Source of the DNA: Streptosporangiaceae bacterium NEAU-GS5
Lineage (GTDB): Bacteria; Actinomycetota; Actinomycetes; Streptosporangiales; Streptosporangiaceae
Direction: 5' to 3'
NCBI GenBank assembly: GCA_017592665.1
Contig: JAGFNW010000048.1
Span: 1 to 58,633, forward strand
Length of the DNA: 58,633 bases
Shown: one piece after another, positions 44,747 through 53,004 of the stretch
Numbering within the stretch: position 1 is the stretch's first letter
How the letters are laid out: each line of letters starts with the position of its first letter
Position numbers and translations under genes: made by a program
The notes under the pieces: generated by a model
The model's database searches: none
Seen by the model: only the letters and a program-made list of their open reading frames with translations
Told to the model about the DNA's origin: nothing

Positions 44747-45840
44747 CCCGTCATGTTGGCATGGCCGGCATCGCTGAGCAGGAGATTGGCCACATGACGC
44801 CCCGCGGCGGCGGAGGCGAGAAACCCGGCGAGGTCGTCGTCGAGGCCGCGGCCCATCGTCGACAGCCGCACGGGCGATCGTCGTAGATCCTCCAGCAGGC
44901 CGTCGACGGGGACGGTCACGAGCTCGTGGCGCGGGGCCAGCGCGGTGACCTGGGCGCGCACCCGGGCGCCGAACTCGCCGGGCAGGTCGGGGACCACGAC
45001 CTGGGCGCGGGCCAGCGCGACCCGGCCGTAAGCGGTCACCGAGTGATGGGACACGCCGTAGTGCCGCTCCCGCTGGTCGCCCTCGCTGATCCGGAGCGCA
45101 CCGACGGGACGCCCGCCGAGCACGGCCGCGGCGTTCACGGCCTCGCCCGCCGACACGCCCGAGAACCCCCACCGGGTGCCGGTGCCGAGGTTGCCCGGGC
45201 CCTGGGCGACGATCGCCACCTCGGCGTCCAGCACGAGCCGGGCCGCCAGCAGGCCCGTGTGCGTCGTCACGGTCTCCACGTCGCCGCCGAACGCCTGGCC
45301 CACCGACACGGTGCCGGCGATCCAGCCGGTCTCCCGCAGCCGCGCCGCCGACATCGAGAACCAGGCCGGCAGCGCCCCGCCGTCCAGCATCACGTACGCG
45401 ACCCGGGTGCCCGGCCGGGCCGCCAGCAGCCCGCACAGCACCGCGGGGAGGGCCGAGTGCAGGTCGGCGACCACCACGGGCATCCCGCCGATCGAATCGG
45501 CGTCGCGCAGCAGATCATGGTGGGGCGAGTCCTGCTCGTCCGCGCCGAGCACGGTCGCCTGAAGCGGCGTGTAGCGCGCCTTGACCAGGTGCCCGGGCCC
45601 GGAGGGATCTTCCGGCAAACGGTCGGGAACCGCCACCACCATGGCGTACCCTCCCGTACCGAGACCCATCGCGAGGGCGGTCGTGTTCAGCAGGACGCGG
45701 TCGCCGGGCTCAGGGCGGCCGGCCAGTGCGGGATAGGCGAGGGCCCGGACGTCGCCGTCGTCAGTGGTGACGTCCAGCTCGAGCGCGCCCGGCCATTCAC
45801 GCCGGACGCGGATCACCACGCCGGTACGCCATCGGATCAC
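44743..45840 (-). CDS. DUF3866 family protein
   Basis: A 365-residue protein. I place the start at the GTG at 45840 (VIRWRTGVVIRVRREWPG), seven bases after a TACCCT hexamer. A GTG at 45885 would overlap pafB and has no support. The protein has Gly-rich segments such as VAQGPGNLGTGTRWGFSG and GVSHHSVTAYGR. The family is common next to pafBC in actinobacteria but has no known activity. It is cotranscribed with the downstream phosphoesterase and divergent from pafB. Confidence 0.85.
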   Translation of the reverse strand: MIRWRTGVVIRVRREWPGALELDVTTDDGDVRALAYPALAGRPEPGDRVLLNTTALAMGLGTGGYAMVVAVPDRLPEDPSGPGHLVKARYTPLQATVLGADEQDSPHHDLLRDADSIGGMPVVVADLHSALPAVLCGLLAARPGTRVAYVMLDGGALPAWFSMSAARLRETGWIAGTVSVGQAFGGDVETVTTHTGLLAARLVLDAEVAIVAQGPGNLGTGTRWGFSGVSAGEAVNAAAVLGGRPVGALRISEGDQRERHYGVSHHSVTAYGRVALARAQVVVPDLPGEFGARVRAQVTALAPRHELVTVPVDGLLEDLRRSPVRLSTMGRGLDDDLAGFLASAAAGRHVANLLLSDAGHANMTG

Positions 45841-45847
45841 CCGGGAA

Positions 45848-45857
45848 AGGGTAGCGT
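45848..45857. promoter_or_regulatory. Overlapping divergent -10 hexamers of DUF3866 and pafB
   Basis: On the minus strand TACCCT (45853-45848) sits seven bases before the DUF3866 GTG. On the plus strand TAGCGT (45852-45857) is 21 bases before the pafB ATG, which has AAGGAGG. The two hexamers share two bases, so polymerases cannot occupy both at once. Confidence 0.4.
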
Positions 45858-45878
45858 TCAACCAGGGAAGGAGGGCTG

Positions 45879-46817
45879 ATGTCACGGCGGAAGACCGAGC
45901 GGTTGCTGAACCTGGTGATCTGCCTGCTCGCGACCCGGCGCCCGATCAGCGCCGAGCACATCCGGCACGCCGTGCCGGGCTACGACCCGGACAACGACGA
46001 GGCCTTCCAGCGGATGTTCGAGCGCGACAAGAACGAGCTGCGCGAGATCGGCATCCCCATCGAGGTGCACAAGGACCCGTGGGACGACGATCCCGGCTAT
46101 CGGATCAGCCCGCAGGCGTACGAGCTGCCCGAGATCACCCTCGAGCCGCGCGAGGCGGCCGTGATCGGGCTGGCCGCGCAGGTGTGGCGGCGCGCCAATC
46201 TGGCCGAGGCGGCCAGTGGGGCGCTGATCAAGCTGCGCGCCGCCGGCGTCCAGGCCGACCTCGCCGACAACACGCTGGAGCTGCGCGTCGACACCCGCGA
46301 CCCGGCCTTCCCGGCCCTGTGGGAGGCCGTGCGCGACCGGCGCGTGGTCTCCTTCGACTACCGGTCGGCGTCCAGCGACAGCGTCCTCACCAGGACCGTG
46401 GAGCCGTGGGGCGTGGTGAGCCGCCGCGGCAAGTGGTATCTGACGGGTCATGACCGCGGCCGCGACGACCGCCGCGTGTTCCGGCTCAGCCGGATCGTGG
46501 GGGAGGTGCGCCCCATCGGCCGCCCCGGCGTGGTCGTCGTGCCCGACGGGGTCAACCTCCGCGACATGGTGGGCTTCCAGGAGGTCCCGGCCGAGCGCAC
46601 GGCCTCGATCCGGATCCGGCACGGCGCCTGCCAGGGGCTGCGCCAGCTGGCCGTGGCCGTCACCGAGGGCGCCGGCTGGGATGTGGCGGAGGTCCGCTTC
46701 CACGACGCCGAGCGGCTGGCCGGCTGGATCGCCACCCTCGGCGCCGACGCCGTGGTCCTCGAGCCCCCCGACGCGCGCGAGGCCGTCATCCGCAGACTCA
46801 AAGGCGCGCTCGCATGA
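45879..46817 (+). CDS. pafB: WYL-domain transcription regulator PafB
   Basis: A 312-residue regulator starting ATG at 45879 after AAGGAGG. The N-terminal winged helix (about 1-75, ERLLNLVICLLATRRPISAEH) precedes a WYL domain in which the signature appears as KWYLTGHDR near residue 190. A C-terminal WCX extension follows. In mycobacteria PafB and PafC act together as activator of the LexA-independent DNA-damage response, with the WYL domain sensing the signal. The pafC ATG overlaps its stop. Confidence 0.95.
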   Translation: MSRRKTERLLNLVICLLATRRPISAEHIRHAVPGYDPDNDEAFQRMFERDKNELREIGIPIEVHKDPWDDDPGYRISPQAYELPEITLEPREAAVIGLAAQVWRRANLAEAASGALIKLRAAGVQADLADNTLELRVDTRDPAFPALWEAVRDRRVVSFDYRSASSDSVLTRTVEPWGVVSRRGKWYLTGHDRGRDDRRVFRLSRIVGEVRPIGRPGVVVVPDGVNLRDMVGFQEVPAERTASIRIRHGACQGLRQLAVAVTEGAGWDVAEVRFHDAERLAGWIATLGADAVVLEPPDAREAVIRRLKGALA

Positions 46818-47776
46818 TGACGACCGACCGGCTGCCGCGGCTGCTCGCCCTCGTGCCCTATCTGATCTCCCACCCCGGCGCGCAGGTGTCGGAGGTGGCC
46901 ACGCTGTTCGGGCTGACCGAGAAGCAGCTGGTCGACGACCTTCAGCTGGTGTGGATGTGCGGGCTTCCCGGCCACACCCCGGGCGACCTCATCGACGTCT
47001 CCTGGGACGGCGGCGAGATCATCATCGACAACGCCGACGCCATCGCCCGTCCGCTGAAGCTGGGCGTCGACGAGGCGAGCGCGCTGCTCGTGGCCCTCCG
47101 GATGCTGGCCGAGCTGCCCGAGTTCGAAGACCGCGAGGTGCTCGGGCGGGTGATCGCCAAGCTGGAGGGCGCCGCGGCCGACGGCGCGGCGGCGGTCAGC
47201 AGCCAGGTCGCCGTCGACGCGCTGCCGGACGCCGACCCGGGCGTGCGGGTCGCGGTGGCCGACGCCGTGCGCCGCGGCCGTCGTCTTTCGATCGTCTACT
47301 ACGTGCCCGGCCGCGACGAGGTCACCCCACGCGAGGTCGATCCGCTGCGGATGGTCATGGTCGACGGCCGTTCGTATGTCGAGGCGTGGTGCTACCGCGC
47401 CGAGGGCATGCGGATGTTCCGGCTCGACCGGATCCAGTCGGCGCGGGTCCTCGACGTGCCGGTCGATCCGCCCGAGGAGGCCGAGCCGATCGACGTGACC
47501 GACGGGGTGTTCCGCCCGTCCGACAGCGACGCCCTCGCCGAGCTGGAGCTGACGTCCGGTGGCCGCTGGGTCACCGAGTATTACCCCTGTGAAGAGGTCG
47601 CCGAGCTGGGCGACGGCCGGGTGCGGGTCACGCTGCGGGCCCGCGACCCCGCCTGGCTCGTGCGGCTGGCGCTGCGGCTCGGCGACACGGGCCGCGTGAT
47701 CGGCCCCGAGCCGCTGCCCGCCCTGGTCGCCAAGGCCGCCCAAGACGCCCTCGCCAACTATGAGGTGGCCTCGTGA
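46814..47776 (+). CDS. pafC: WYL-domain transcription regulator PafC
   Basis: A 320-residue paralogue of PafB, starting ATG at 46814 and overlapping the pafB stop by four bases. The winged helix is at about 5-60 (LISHPGAQVSEVATLFGLTE). The WYL domain is visible at about residues 150-210, where the signature region reads RSYVEAWCYRAEGMRMFRL, so the WYL tripeptide itself is not conserved. It forms the PafBC complex. A small membrane protein gene overlaps its end. Confidence 0.94.
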   Translation: MMTTDRLPRLLALVPYLISHPGAQVSEVATLFGLTEKQLVDDLQLVWMCGLPGHTPGDLIDVSWDGGEIIIDNADAIARPLKLGVDEASALLVALRMLAELPEFEDREVLGRVIAKLEGAAADGAAAVSSQVAVDALPDADPGVRVAVADAVRRGRRLSIVYYVPGRDEVTPREVDPLRMVMVDGRSYVEAWCYRAEGMRMFRLDRIQSARVLDVPVDPPEEAEPIDVTDGVFRPSDSDALAELELTSGGRWVTEYYPCEEVAELGDGRVRVTLRARDPAWLVRLALRLGDTGRVIGPEPLPALVAKAAQDALANYEVAS

Positions 47777-47961
47777 CCTGGGTGTTCGTCTCCGTCGGCA
47801 GCGGCGTCGCCGGGCTGGCGATCCTCGCGGCCCTGGCCGTGCGGGTGTTCGCGGCGGCCCGGGCCCTCGGCCGCGAGGTGGAGCGGGCCCGCGTCCTGCT
47901 GGAGCCGAGGCACGCTCGGCTCCGCGCGAAGATTGACGCGGTTCGTCCCTCTGGAGGGTGA
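47773..47961 (+). CDS. Small single-span membrane protein between pafC and tatA
   Basis: A 62-residue protein starting GTG at 47773, overlapping the pafC stop (GTGA). One transmembrane helix (about 3-26) is followed by a basic amphipathic tail (REVERARVLLEPRHARLRAK). Homologous tiny genes are frequent at this spot in actinobacteria; function unknown. Coupling to pafC suggests coexpression. Confidence 0.7.
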   Translation: MTWVFVSVGSGVAGLAILAALAVRVFAAARALGREVERARVLLEPRHARLRAKIDAVRPSGG

Positions 47962-48026
47962 AGAGCACCCCGCAGGCAGCGTACGATCAGGACTGAACCG
48001 CACGTCGGCCTCCTGAAGGAAGTCCC

Positions 48027-48371
48027 ATGTTTCAACAACTCGGCGCTCCCGAACTCCTCATCATCGGGGTCGTGCTGATTTTGCTGTTCGGCGCCAAGAA
48101 GCTGCCGGACACGGCACGGGCCCTCGGTCAGTCGATGCGGCTGTTCAAGAAAGAAGTGAAGAAGGACGGTGAGGACACCACGGTCGTGCAGGCTGAGACG
48201 GTGCCTAACGGCACCGCCACGCCCGCGCCCGCGTCGCTGCCGGCGTCGTCGTCGGTCGAGGACCGGCTCGCCGCCCTCGAGGCGGAGAACGCCCGCCTGA
48301 AGGCCGCCGCCGAGCCCACGGTCAACGGCGTCCCGCTGTCCCAGGTCCAGAACGACAAGCCGTCCAGCTGA
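48027..48371 (+). CDS. tatA: Twin-arginine translocase subunit TatA
   Basis: A 114-residue protein starting ATG at 48027 after AAGGAAG. It has one N-terminal membrane helix ([19 protein letters not shown]) with the FGxKKLP hinge, then an amphipathic helix ([20 protein letters not shown]). The polar C-terminal tail ends in a short coiled-coil-like segment. It forms the export pore for folded proteins with TatC. A TACGAT -10-like hexamer lies at about 47990. tatC starts four bases after the stop. Confidence 0.95.
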   Translation: MFQQLGAPELLIIGVVLILLFGAKKLPDTARALGQSMRLFKKEVKKDGEDTTVVQAETVPNGTATPAPASLPASSSVEDRLAALEAENARLKAAAEPTVNGVPLSQVQNDKPSS

Positions 48372-48375
48372 GCCG

Positions 48376-49233
48376 ATGGCGCTGCTGAAGCGGTCCCCGA
48401 AACCGGTGCCGGACGACGAGGGCCGCATGTCCCTCATGGACCACCTGCGCGAACTGCGCAATCGCATCGTCAAGATGATGCTCGCGGTGGTCGCCGGCAC
48501 AGTGGTGGGCTTCACCTTCTTCAGCCCCATCTGGACGTTCATCACCGGTCCGTTCTGCCGTCTTCCCCCGCAATATCGCTTCGGCGGCTCCACCGGCTGC
48601 GGCCTGGTGGTCAACAGCCTGACCGGCGGCTTCATGGTCAACCTGAAGGTCGCCATCATCTTCGGCCTGGTCGCGGCGGCGCCGCTGTGGATCTACCAGC
48701 TCTGGGCGTTCGTCACCCCCGGCCTCTATCGCAACGAGCGGCGTTACACGCTCACCTTCCTCGGCATCGCGGTCCCGCTGTTCCTGGCCGGCGCCGGCAT
48801 GGCCTACCTGACCATGGACAAGGGCCTGTCGCTGTTGCTGGGCTTCGTCCCGGACAACGTCGTACCGCTGATCGACATCGACAGCTATCTGTCGTTCCTG
48901 ACGATGATGTTGCTGATCTTCGGCGTGGCGTTCCTGATGCCGTTGCTGATGGCCTTCCTCAACATCATCGGTGTGCTGCGCTTCGCCGTGGTGTCCAAAC
49001 ACCAGCGCATGATCGTCTTCCTGCTGTTCGTGTTCGCCGCGGTCGCGACCCCGAGCCAGGATCCGTTCACCATGCTCGCACTCGCCGCGCCCATGGTCCT
49101 GCTGTTCTTCGTGGCCGAGATCTTCATGTATTTCCACGACAAGAACGCCGCCGTCCGCGAGGCCGAACGCCAGCGCGCCCTCCAGGAAGAGCTGGACGGC
49201 ATCGCCGAGACCTCCGACGACTCCCGAGAGTAG
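48376..49233 (+). CDS. tatC: Twin-arginine translocase subunit TatC
   Basis: A 285-residue six-helix receptor of the Tat system, starting ATG at 48376. The opening MSLMDHLRELRNRIVKMM includes the conserved HLxELRxR twin-arginine signal-binding motif. The core LWIYQLWAFVTPGLYRNERR is also diagnostic. A charged C-terminal tail of about 40 residues follows the last helix. tatB is not adjacent, as is usual in actinobacteria. Confidence 0.96.
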   Translation: MALLKRSPKPVPDDEGRMSLMDHLRELRNRIVKMMLAVVAGTVVGFTFFSPIWTFITGPFCRLPPQYRFGGSTGCGLVVNSLTGGFMVNLKVAIIFGLVAAAPLWIYQLWAFVTPGLYRNERRYTLTFLGIAVPLFLAGAGMAYLTMDKGLSLLLGFVPDNVVPLIDIDSYLSFLTMMLLIFGVAFLMPLLMAFLNIIGVLRFAVVSKHQRMIVFLLFVFAAVATPSQDPFTMLALAAPMVLLFFVAEIFMYFHDKNAAVREAERQRALQEELDGIAETSDDSRE

Positions 49234-49316
49234 TCGCGCAAGACTAGAAACTTCCTCTGGGCGTCGATATTGTCCGGACATGTCGTGTTCATCCGGCGAT
49301 GTGTTAGGTCGTCGTC

Positions 49317-50207
49317 ATGCCTGGTGATGAGCTTTCCGGCGAGCTCGTGCTGCTGGTCAACCCCGCGGCGCGGGGCGGGCGGTCGCTGCGGGCCCTCGAT
49401 CCCGTGGTCCGCCGCCTCCAGGACGCGGGCCGCACGGTTTCGGTGATCGTCGGAACCTCCGCCTCCGACGCCCTGACCCGGGCCTGTACGGCTGTCGCCG
49501 AAGGCCCCGGCGCCCTGGTCGCCTTCGGCGGCGACGGCCTGGTCCACCTCGCCGTGCAGGCCGTGGCGGGCACCGACGTGCCGCTGGGCATCATCCCGGC
49601 CGGCACCGGCAACGACATCGCCCACGCCTTCGGCGTTCCCGGCAGAGACCTCGTGGCGGCGGCCGACGTCGTGGCACGGGGCAAGCCGCGCGCCGTGGAC
49701 GCGGCCAAGATCAATGACGAGTGGTTCGCGGGGGCCGTGGCCTGCGGCTTCGACTCGCGGGTCAACGAGCGGGCCAACGCGATGACCTGGCCGGCCGGGA
49801 TGGCCCGTTACATCCTCGCCACGGCGCTGGAACTGCGCTCCTTCACGCCCATCCCCTTCCGGATCACCTTGGACGACCAGGTCATCGAGCGTGAGGCGAT
49901 GCTCGTGGCCATCGCCAACGTCCCGTCGTACGGGGCGGGAATGAAGGTGTGCCCGTCGGCGCGCACCGACGACGGGCTGCTCGACGTGCTCATCCTCGAC
50001 GCGATCCCCAAGGGGCGGTTCGTCCGGCTGTTCCCCAGCGTCTACCGCGGCACCCACGTCGGCCACGAGGGCGTGAGCATCGTCAAGTCGGCGTCGGTGA
50101 CGGTGGAGGCGCCCGACGTCATCGCGTACGCCGACGGGGAGCGGATCGGCCCGGCGCCCTTCACGTGCGTCGTGGAGCCGGGCGCGCTGCGGGTGCTGAC
50201 GCTCTAG
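49317..50207 (+). CDS. Diacylglycerol-kinase-like lipid kinase (YegS/DagK family)
   Basis: A 296-residue cytoplasmic kinase. ELVLLVNPAARGG and VAFGGDGLVHLAVQ are the ATP-binding motifs; note GGDGLV, where most members have GGDGT. PLGIIPAGTGNDIAHAFGVP is the next family motif. It phosphorylates diacylglycerol or another lipid. The ATG at 49317 follows a TTAGGT-like hexamer by seven bases, so it may be leaderless. A perfect palindrome TGTCCGGACA lies at 49271-49280. Confidence 0.9.
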   Translation: MPGDELSGELVLLVNPAARGGRSLRALDPVVRRLQDAGRTVSVIVGTSASDALTRACTAVAEGPGALVAFGGDGLVHLAVQAVAGTDVPLGIIPAGTGNDIAHAFGVPGRDLVAAADVVARGKPRAVDAAKINDEWFAGAVACGFDSRVNERANAMTWPAGMARYILATALELRSFTPIPFRITLDDQVIEREAMLVAIANVPSYGAGMKVCPSARTDDGLLDVLILDAIPKGRFVRLFPSVYRGTHVGHEGVSIVKSASVTVEAPDVIAYADGERIGPAPFTCVVEPGALRVLTL

Positions 50208-50280
50208 AAATCTACTTTGTAAAGGCGGCGGCCCGGGCCTGTCGGGAAAGGCTGGGGGAAATACGGTGCCACCTGATCGG

Positions 50281-50286
50281 TAGGGT
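50281..50286 (+). promoter_or_regulatory. TAGGGT -10 hexamer before helY
   Basis: TAGGGT ends seven bases before the ATG at 50294. The intervening GGAGG is too close to the ATG to act as a normal ribosome site, so the transcript is probably leaderless. Confidence 0.5.
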
Positions 50287-50293
50287 GGAGGCC

Positions 50294-53002
50294 ATGAGCA
50301 CGCCCGCGGAACGTTACGCCACCTTCCGGGAGCAGCAGGCCGGTCACGGTCCCGCGCTCGACACCTTCCGCGGGCTCTACGACTTCGCGCTCGACGAGTT
50401 CCAGATCGACGCCTGCCATGCCCTCGAGGCGGGCGACGGCGTCCTGGTGGCCGCGCCGACCGGCTCGGGCAAGACGGTCGTCGGCGAGTTCGCCGTGCAT
50501 CTGGCCCTGGAGCAGGGCCGCAAGTGCTTCTACACGACGCCGATCAAAGCGCTGTCCAACCAGAAGTACAACGACCTGGTCCGCCGCTATGGGCCCGGCA
50601 AGGTCGGTCTGCTCACCGGCGACAACAGCGTCAACGGCGAGGCCCCGCTGGTGGTGATGACCACCGAGGTGCTGCGCAACATGCTCTACGCCGGCTCGTC
50701 GACGCTGGCCGGCCTTGGTTACGTGGTCATGGACGAGGTGCACTACCTCGCCGATCGGTTTCGCGGCGCCGTCTGGGAAGAGGTGATCATCCACCTGCCC
50801 GATTCGGTGCGGGTGGTGGCCCTGTCGGCCACGGTCAGCAACGCCGAGGAGTTCGGCGAGTGGCTGGGCGAGGTGCGCGGCGACACGACCGTGATCGTCG
50901 ACGAGCACCGCCCCGTGCCGCTGTGGCAGCACATGATGGTCGGCACCCGCATGTACGACCTGTTCGTCAACGAAGGCGACGACCAGCTGCGGATCAACCC
51001 AAACCTGCTGCGGATCTCGCGGGACGAGTCAAGGCTGGCCCACACGAGGGGCAAGCGCGGCTACTCGCGGCCCCGCGGGTTCGCCGGAGCCGGCCGCGCC
51101 GACGTGATCGAGAAGCTGGACGCCGAGGGCCTGCTGCCGGCCATCACCTTCATCTTCTCGCGCGCCGGCTGCGACGCCGCCGTCACCCAGTGCCTGTTCG
51201 CCGGGCTGCGCCTGACCACCGACTCGGAGCGGCACGAGATCCGCCAGATCGTCGACGAGCGCACCGACCACCTGCCGGACGAGGATCTGGCCGTCCTCGG
51301 CTATCTGGAGTGGCGCGACGGCCTCGAGCGCGGCCTCGCGGCCCACCACGCGGGGATGTTGCCCACCTTCAAAGAGGTGGTCGAGGAGCTGTTCACCAAG
51401 GGCCTGATCAAGGCGGTGTTCGCGACCGAGACCCTGGCCCTCGGCATCAACATGCCGGCCCGCACCGTGGTCATCGAGAAGCTCGACAAGTGGAACGGCG
51501 AGACGCACGCCGACCTGACCCCGGGGGAGTACACCCAGCTCACCGGCCGGGCCGGGCGGCGCGGCATCGACGTCGAAGGGCACGCGGTCGTCGTCTGGCA
51601 GCCGGGCATGGATCCGATCGGCGTGGCCGGCCTCGCCAGCACCCGGACTTATCCGCTGCGCTCCAGCTTCCGGCCCTCCTACAACATGGCCGTCAACCTC
51701 GTCGGCCAGGTGGGCCGCGCCACCGCCCGCACGCTCCTGGAAGACTCCTTCGCCCAGTTCCAGGCCGACCGGGCCGTGGTGGGGCTGGCCCGGCAGCTGC
51801 GCAAGTCCGAGCAGGCCCTCGAGGGGTACGCCGAGGCGATGACCTGCCACGTGGGCGACTTTCGCGAGTACGCGGCGCTGCGCCGGCGGCTGTCCGACCG
51901 CGAGGCCGAGCTGGCGCGCCAGCGCGGGGCGGCCCGCCGGGCCCAGGCCGTGCAATCGCTGGAGGTGCTCAAGCCGGGCGACGTGATCCGGGTGCCGGGC
52001 GGGCGGCGGGCCGGGCTCGCCGTCGTCCTCGATCCCGGCGTCGACGTGCGCGGCCGCGAGGGGCCCTCGCCGCTCGTGCTGACCGTGGGCAAGCAGGTCA
52101 AGCGGCTGGCGCCGACCGACTTCCCGGTGCCCGTCGAGCCGGTCGACAAGATCCGGATCCCGAAGGGCTTCAACCCGCGCGTGCCCAAGGAGCGGGCCAA
52201 CCTCATCGCGACCATGTACGCCAAGATCGGCGACCGCGACCTCGGCAAGCCCGTGCGCGCCCGCGACCACACGGCCGACGACGAGGAGATCACCCGGCTC
52301 CGTCACGAGCTGCGGCAGCACCCCTGCCACGGCTGCGACGAGCGCGAGGATCACGCCCGCTGGGCCGAGCGCTACTACAAGCTGCAGCGTGAGACCGAGG
52401 CGTTGCGCCGCCGCGTCGAGGGCCGCTCACACGTCATCTCGCGCACCTTCGACCGGGTGTGCGGCGTGCTGGAGCAGCTGGGCTACCTCGAGGGCGAGAC
52501 CGTCACGGAAGACGGCCGGCGGCTGGCCCAGCTCTACACCGAGCTCGACCTGCTGACCGCCGAATGCCTGCGCGAGGGCCTGTGGGACAAGCTCGATCCC
52601 GCCGAGCTGGCCGCGGTCGTCTCGGCGCTGGTCTACGAGTCGCGGCAGACCGACGACACGCGGCCCGCGAAGGTGCCCGCGGGGGCCGTGAAGGAGGCGC
52701 AGGCGGGGATGACGCGCCTTTGGGGCCTGCTCTCGGCGGTCGAGGACGACCACGGTCTCTCATTCACCAGCGAGCCGGATTTCGGGTTCGCCTGGGCCGC
52801 GTTCCGCTGGGCCAAGGGGCATTCGCTCGACGCCGTCCTCACCGATGGCGATCTGGCCGCGGGCGACTTCGTGCGCTGGGTGAAGCAGCTGCTCGACCTG
52901 CTCGGCCAGATCAAGGACGCCTCGCCGCGGCTGCGCGGCACGGCGGGGAAGGCCATCGACGCCATGCGCCGCGGCGTCGTCGCCTACTCCTCGGTCAGCT
53001 GA
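50294..53002 (+). CDS. helY: DEAD/DEAH-box RNA helicase HelY (Ski2/Mtr4-like)
   Basis: A 902-residue superfamily-2 helicase. Walker A is APTGSGKT near residue 55 and the DEVH box is VMDEVHYLADRFRG. Motif III is ALSATVSN and motif VI is QLTGRAGRRGID. The C-terminal half has the Ski2-type winged-helix, stalk and DSHCT regions, including a Cys pair near HPCHGCDERE. It probably unwinds RNA for decay. It converges on an RNB-domain nuclease gene two bases from its end, a suggestive functional pairing. Confidence 0.94.
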   Translation: MSTPAERYATFREQQAGHGPALDTFRGLYDFALDEFQIDACHALEAGDGVLVAAPTGSGKTVVGEFAVHLALEQGRKCFYTTPIKALSNQKYNDLVRRYGPGKVGLLTGDNSVNGEAPLVVMTTEVLRNMLYAGSSTLAGLGYVVMDEVHYLADRFRGAVWEEVIIHLPDSVRVVALSATVSNAEEFGEWLGEVRGDTTVIVDEHRPVPLWQHMMVGTRMYDLFVNEGDDQLRINPNLLRISRDESRLAHTRGKRGYSRPRGFAGAGRADVIEKLDAEGLLPAITFIFSRAGCDAAVTQCLFAGLRLTTDSERHEIRQIVDERTDHLPDEDLAVLGYLEWRDGLERGLAAHHAGMLPTFKEVVEELFTKGLIKAVFATETLALGINMPARTVVIEKLDKWNGETHADLTPGEYTQLTGRAGRRGIDVEGHAVVVWQPGMDPIGVAGLASTRTYPLRSSFRPSYNMAVNLVGQVGRATARTLLEDSFAQFQADRAVVGLARQLRKSEQALEGYAEAMTCHVGDFREYAALRRRLSDREAELARQRGAARRAQAVQSLEVLKPGDVIRVPGGRRAGLAVVLDPGVDVRGREGPSPLVLTVGKQVKRLAPTDFPVPVEPVDKIRIPKGFNPRVPKERANLIATMYAKIGDRDLGKPVRARDHTADDEEITRLRHELRQHPCHGCDEREDHARWAERYYKLQRETEALRRRVEGRSHVISRTFDRVCGVLEQLGYLEGETVTEDGRRLAQLYTELDLLTAECLREGLWDKLDPAELAAVVSALVYESRQTDDTRPAKVPAGAVKEAQAGMTRLWGLLSAVEDDHGLSFTSEPDFGFAWAAFRWAKGHSLDAVLTDGDLAAGDFVRWVKQLLDLLGQIKDASPRLRGTAGKAIDAMRRGVVAYSSVS

Positions 53003-53004
53003 TC

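Noticed and set aside
45841-45885. Upstream GTG start for the DUF3866 gene
   Set aside because: It would overlap pafB and add 15 residues absent from the usual family start, while GTG 45840 sits seven bases after a -10 hexamer.
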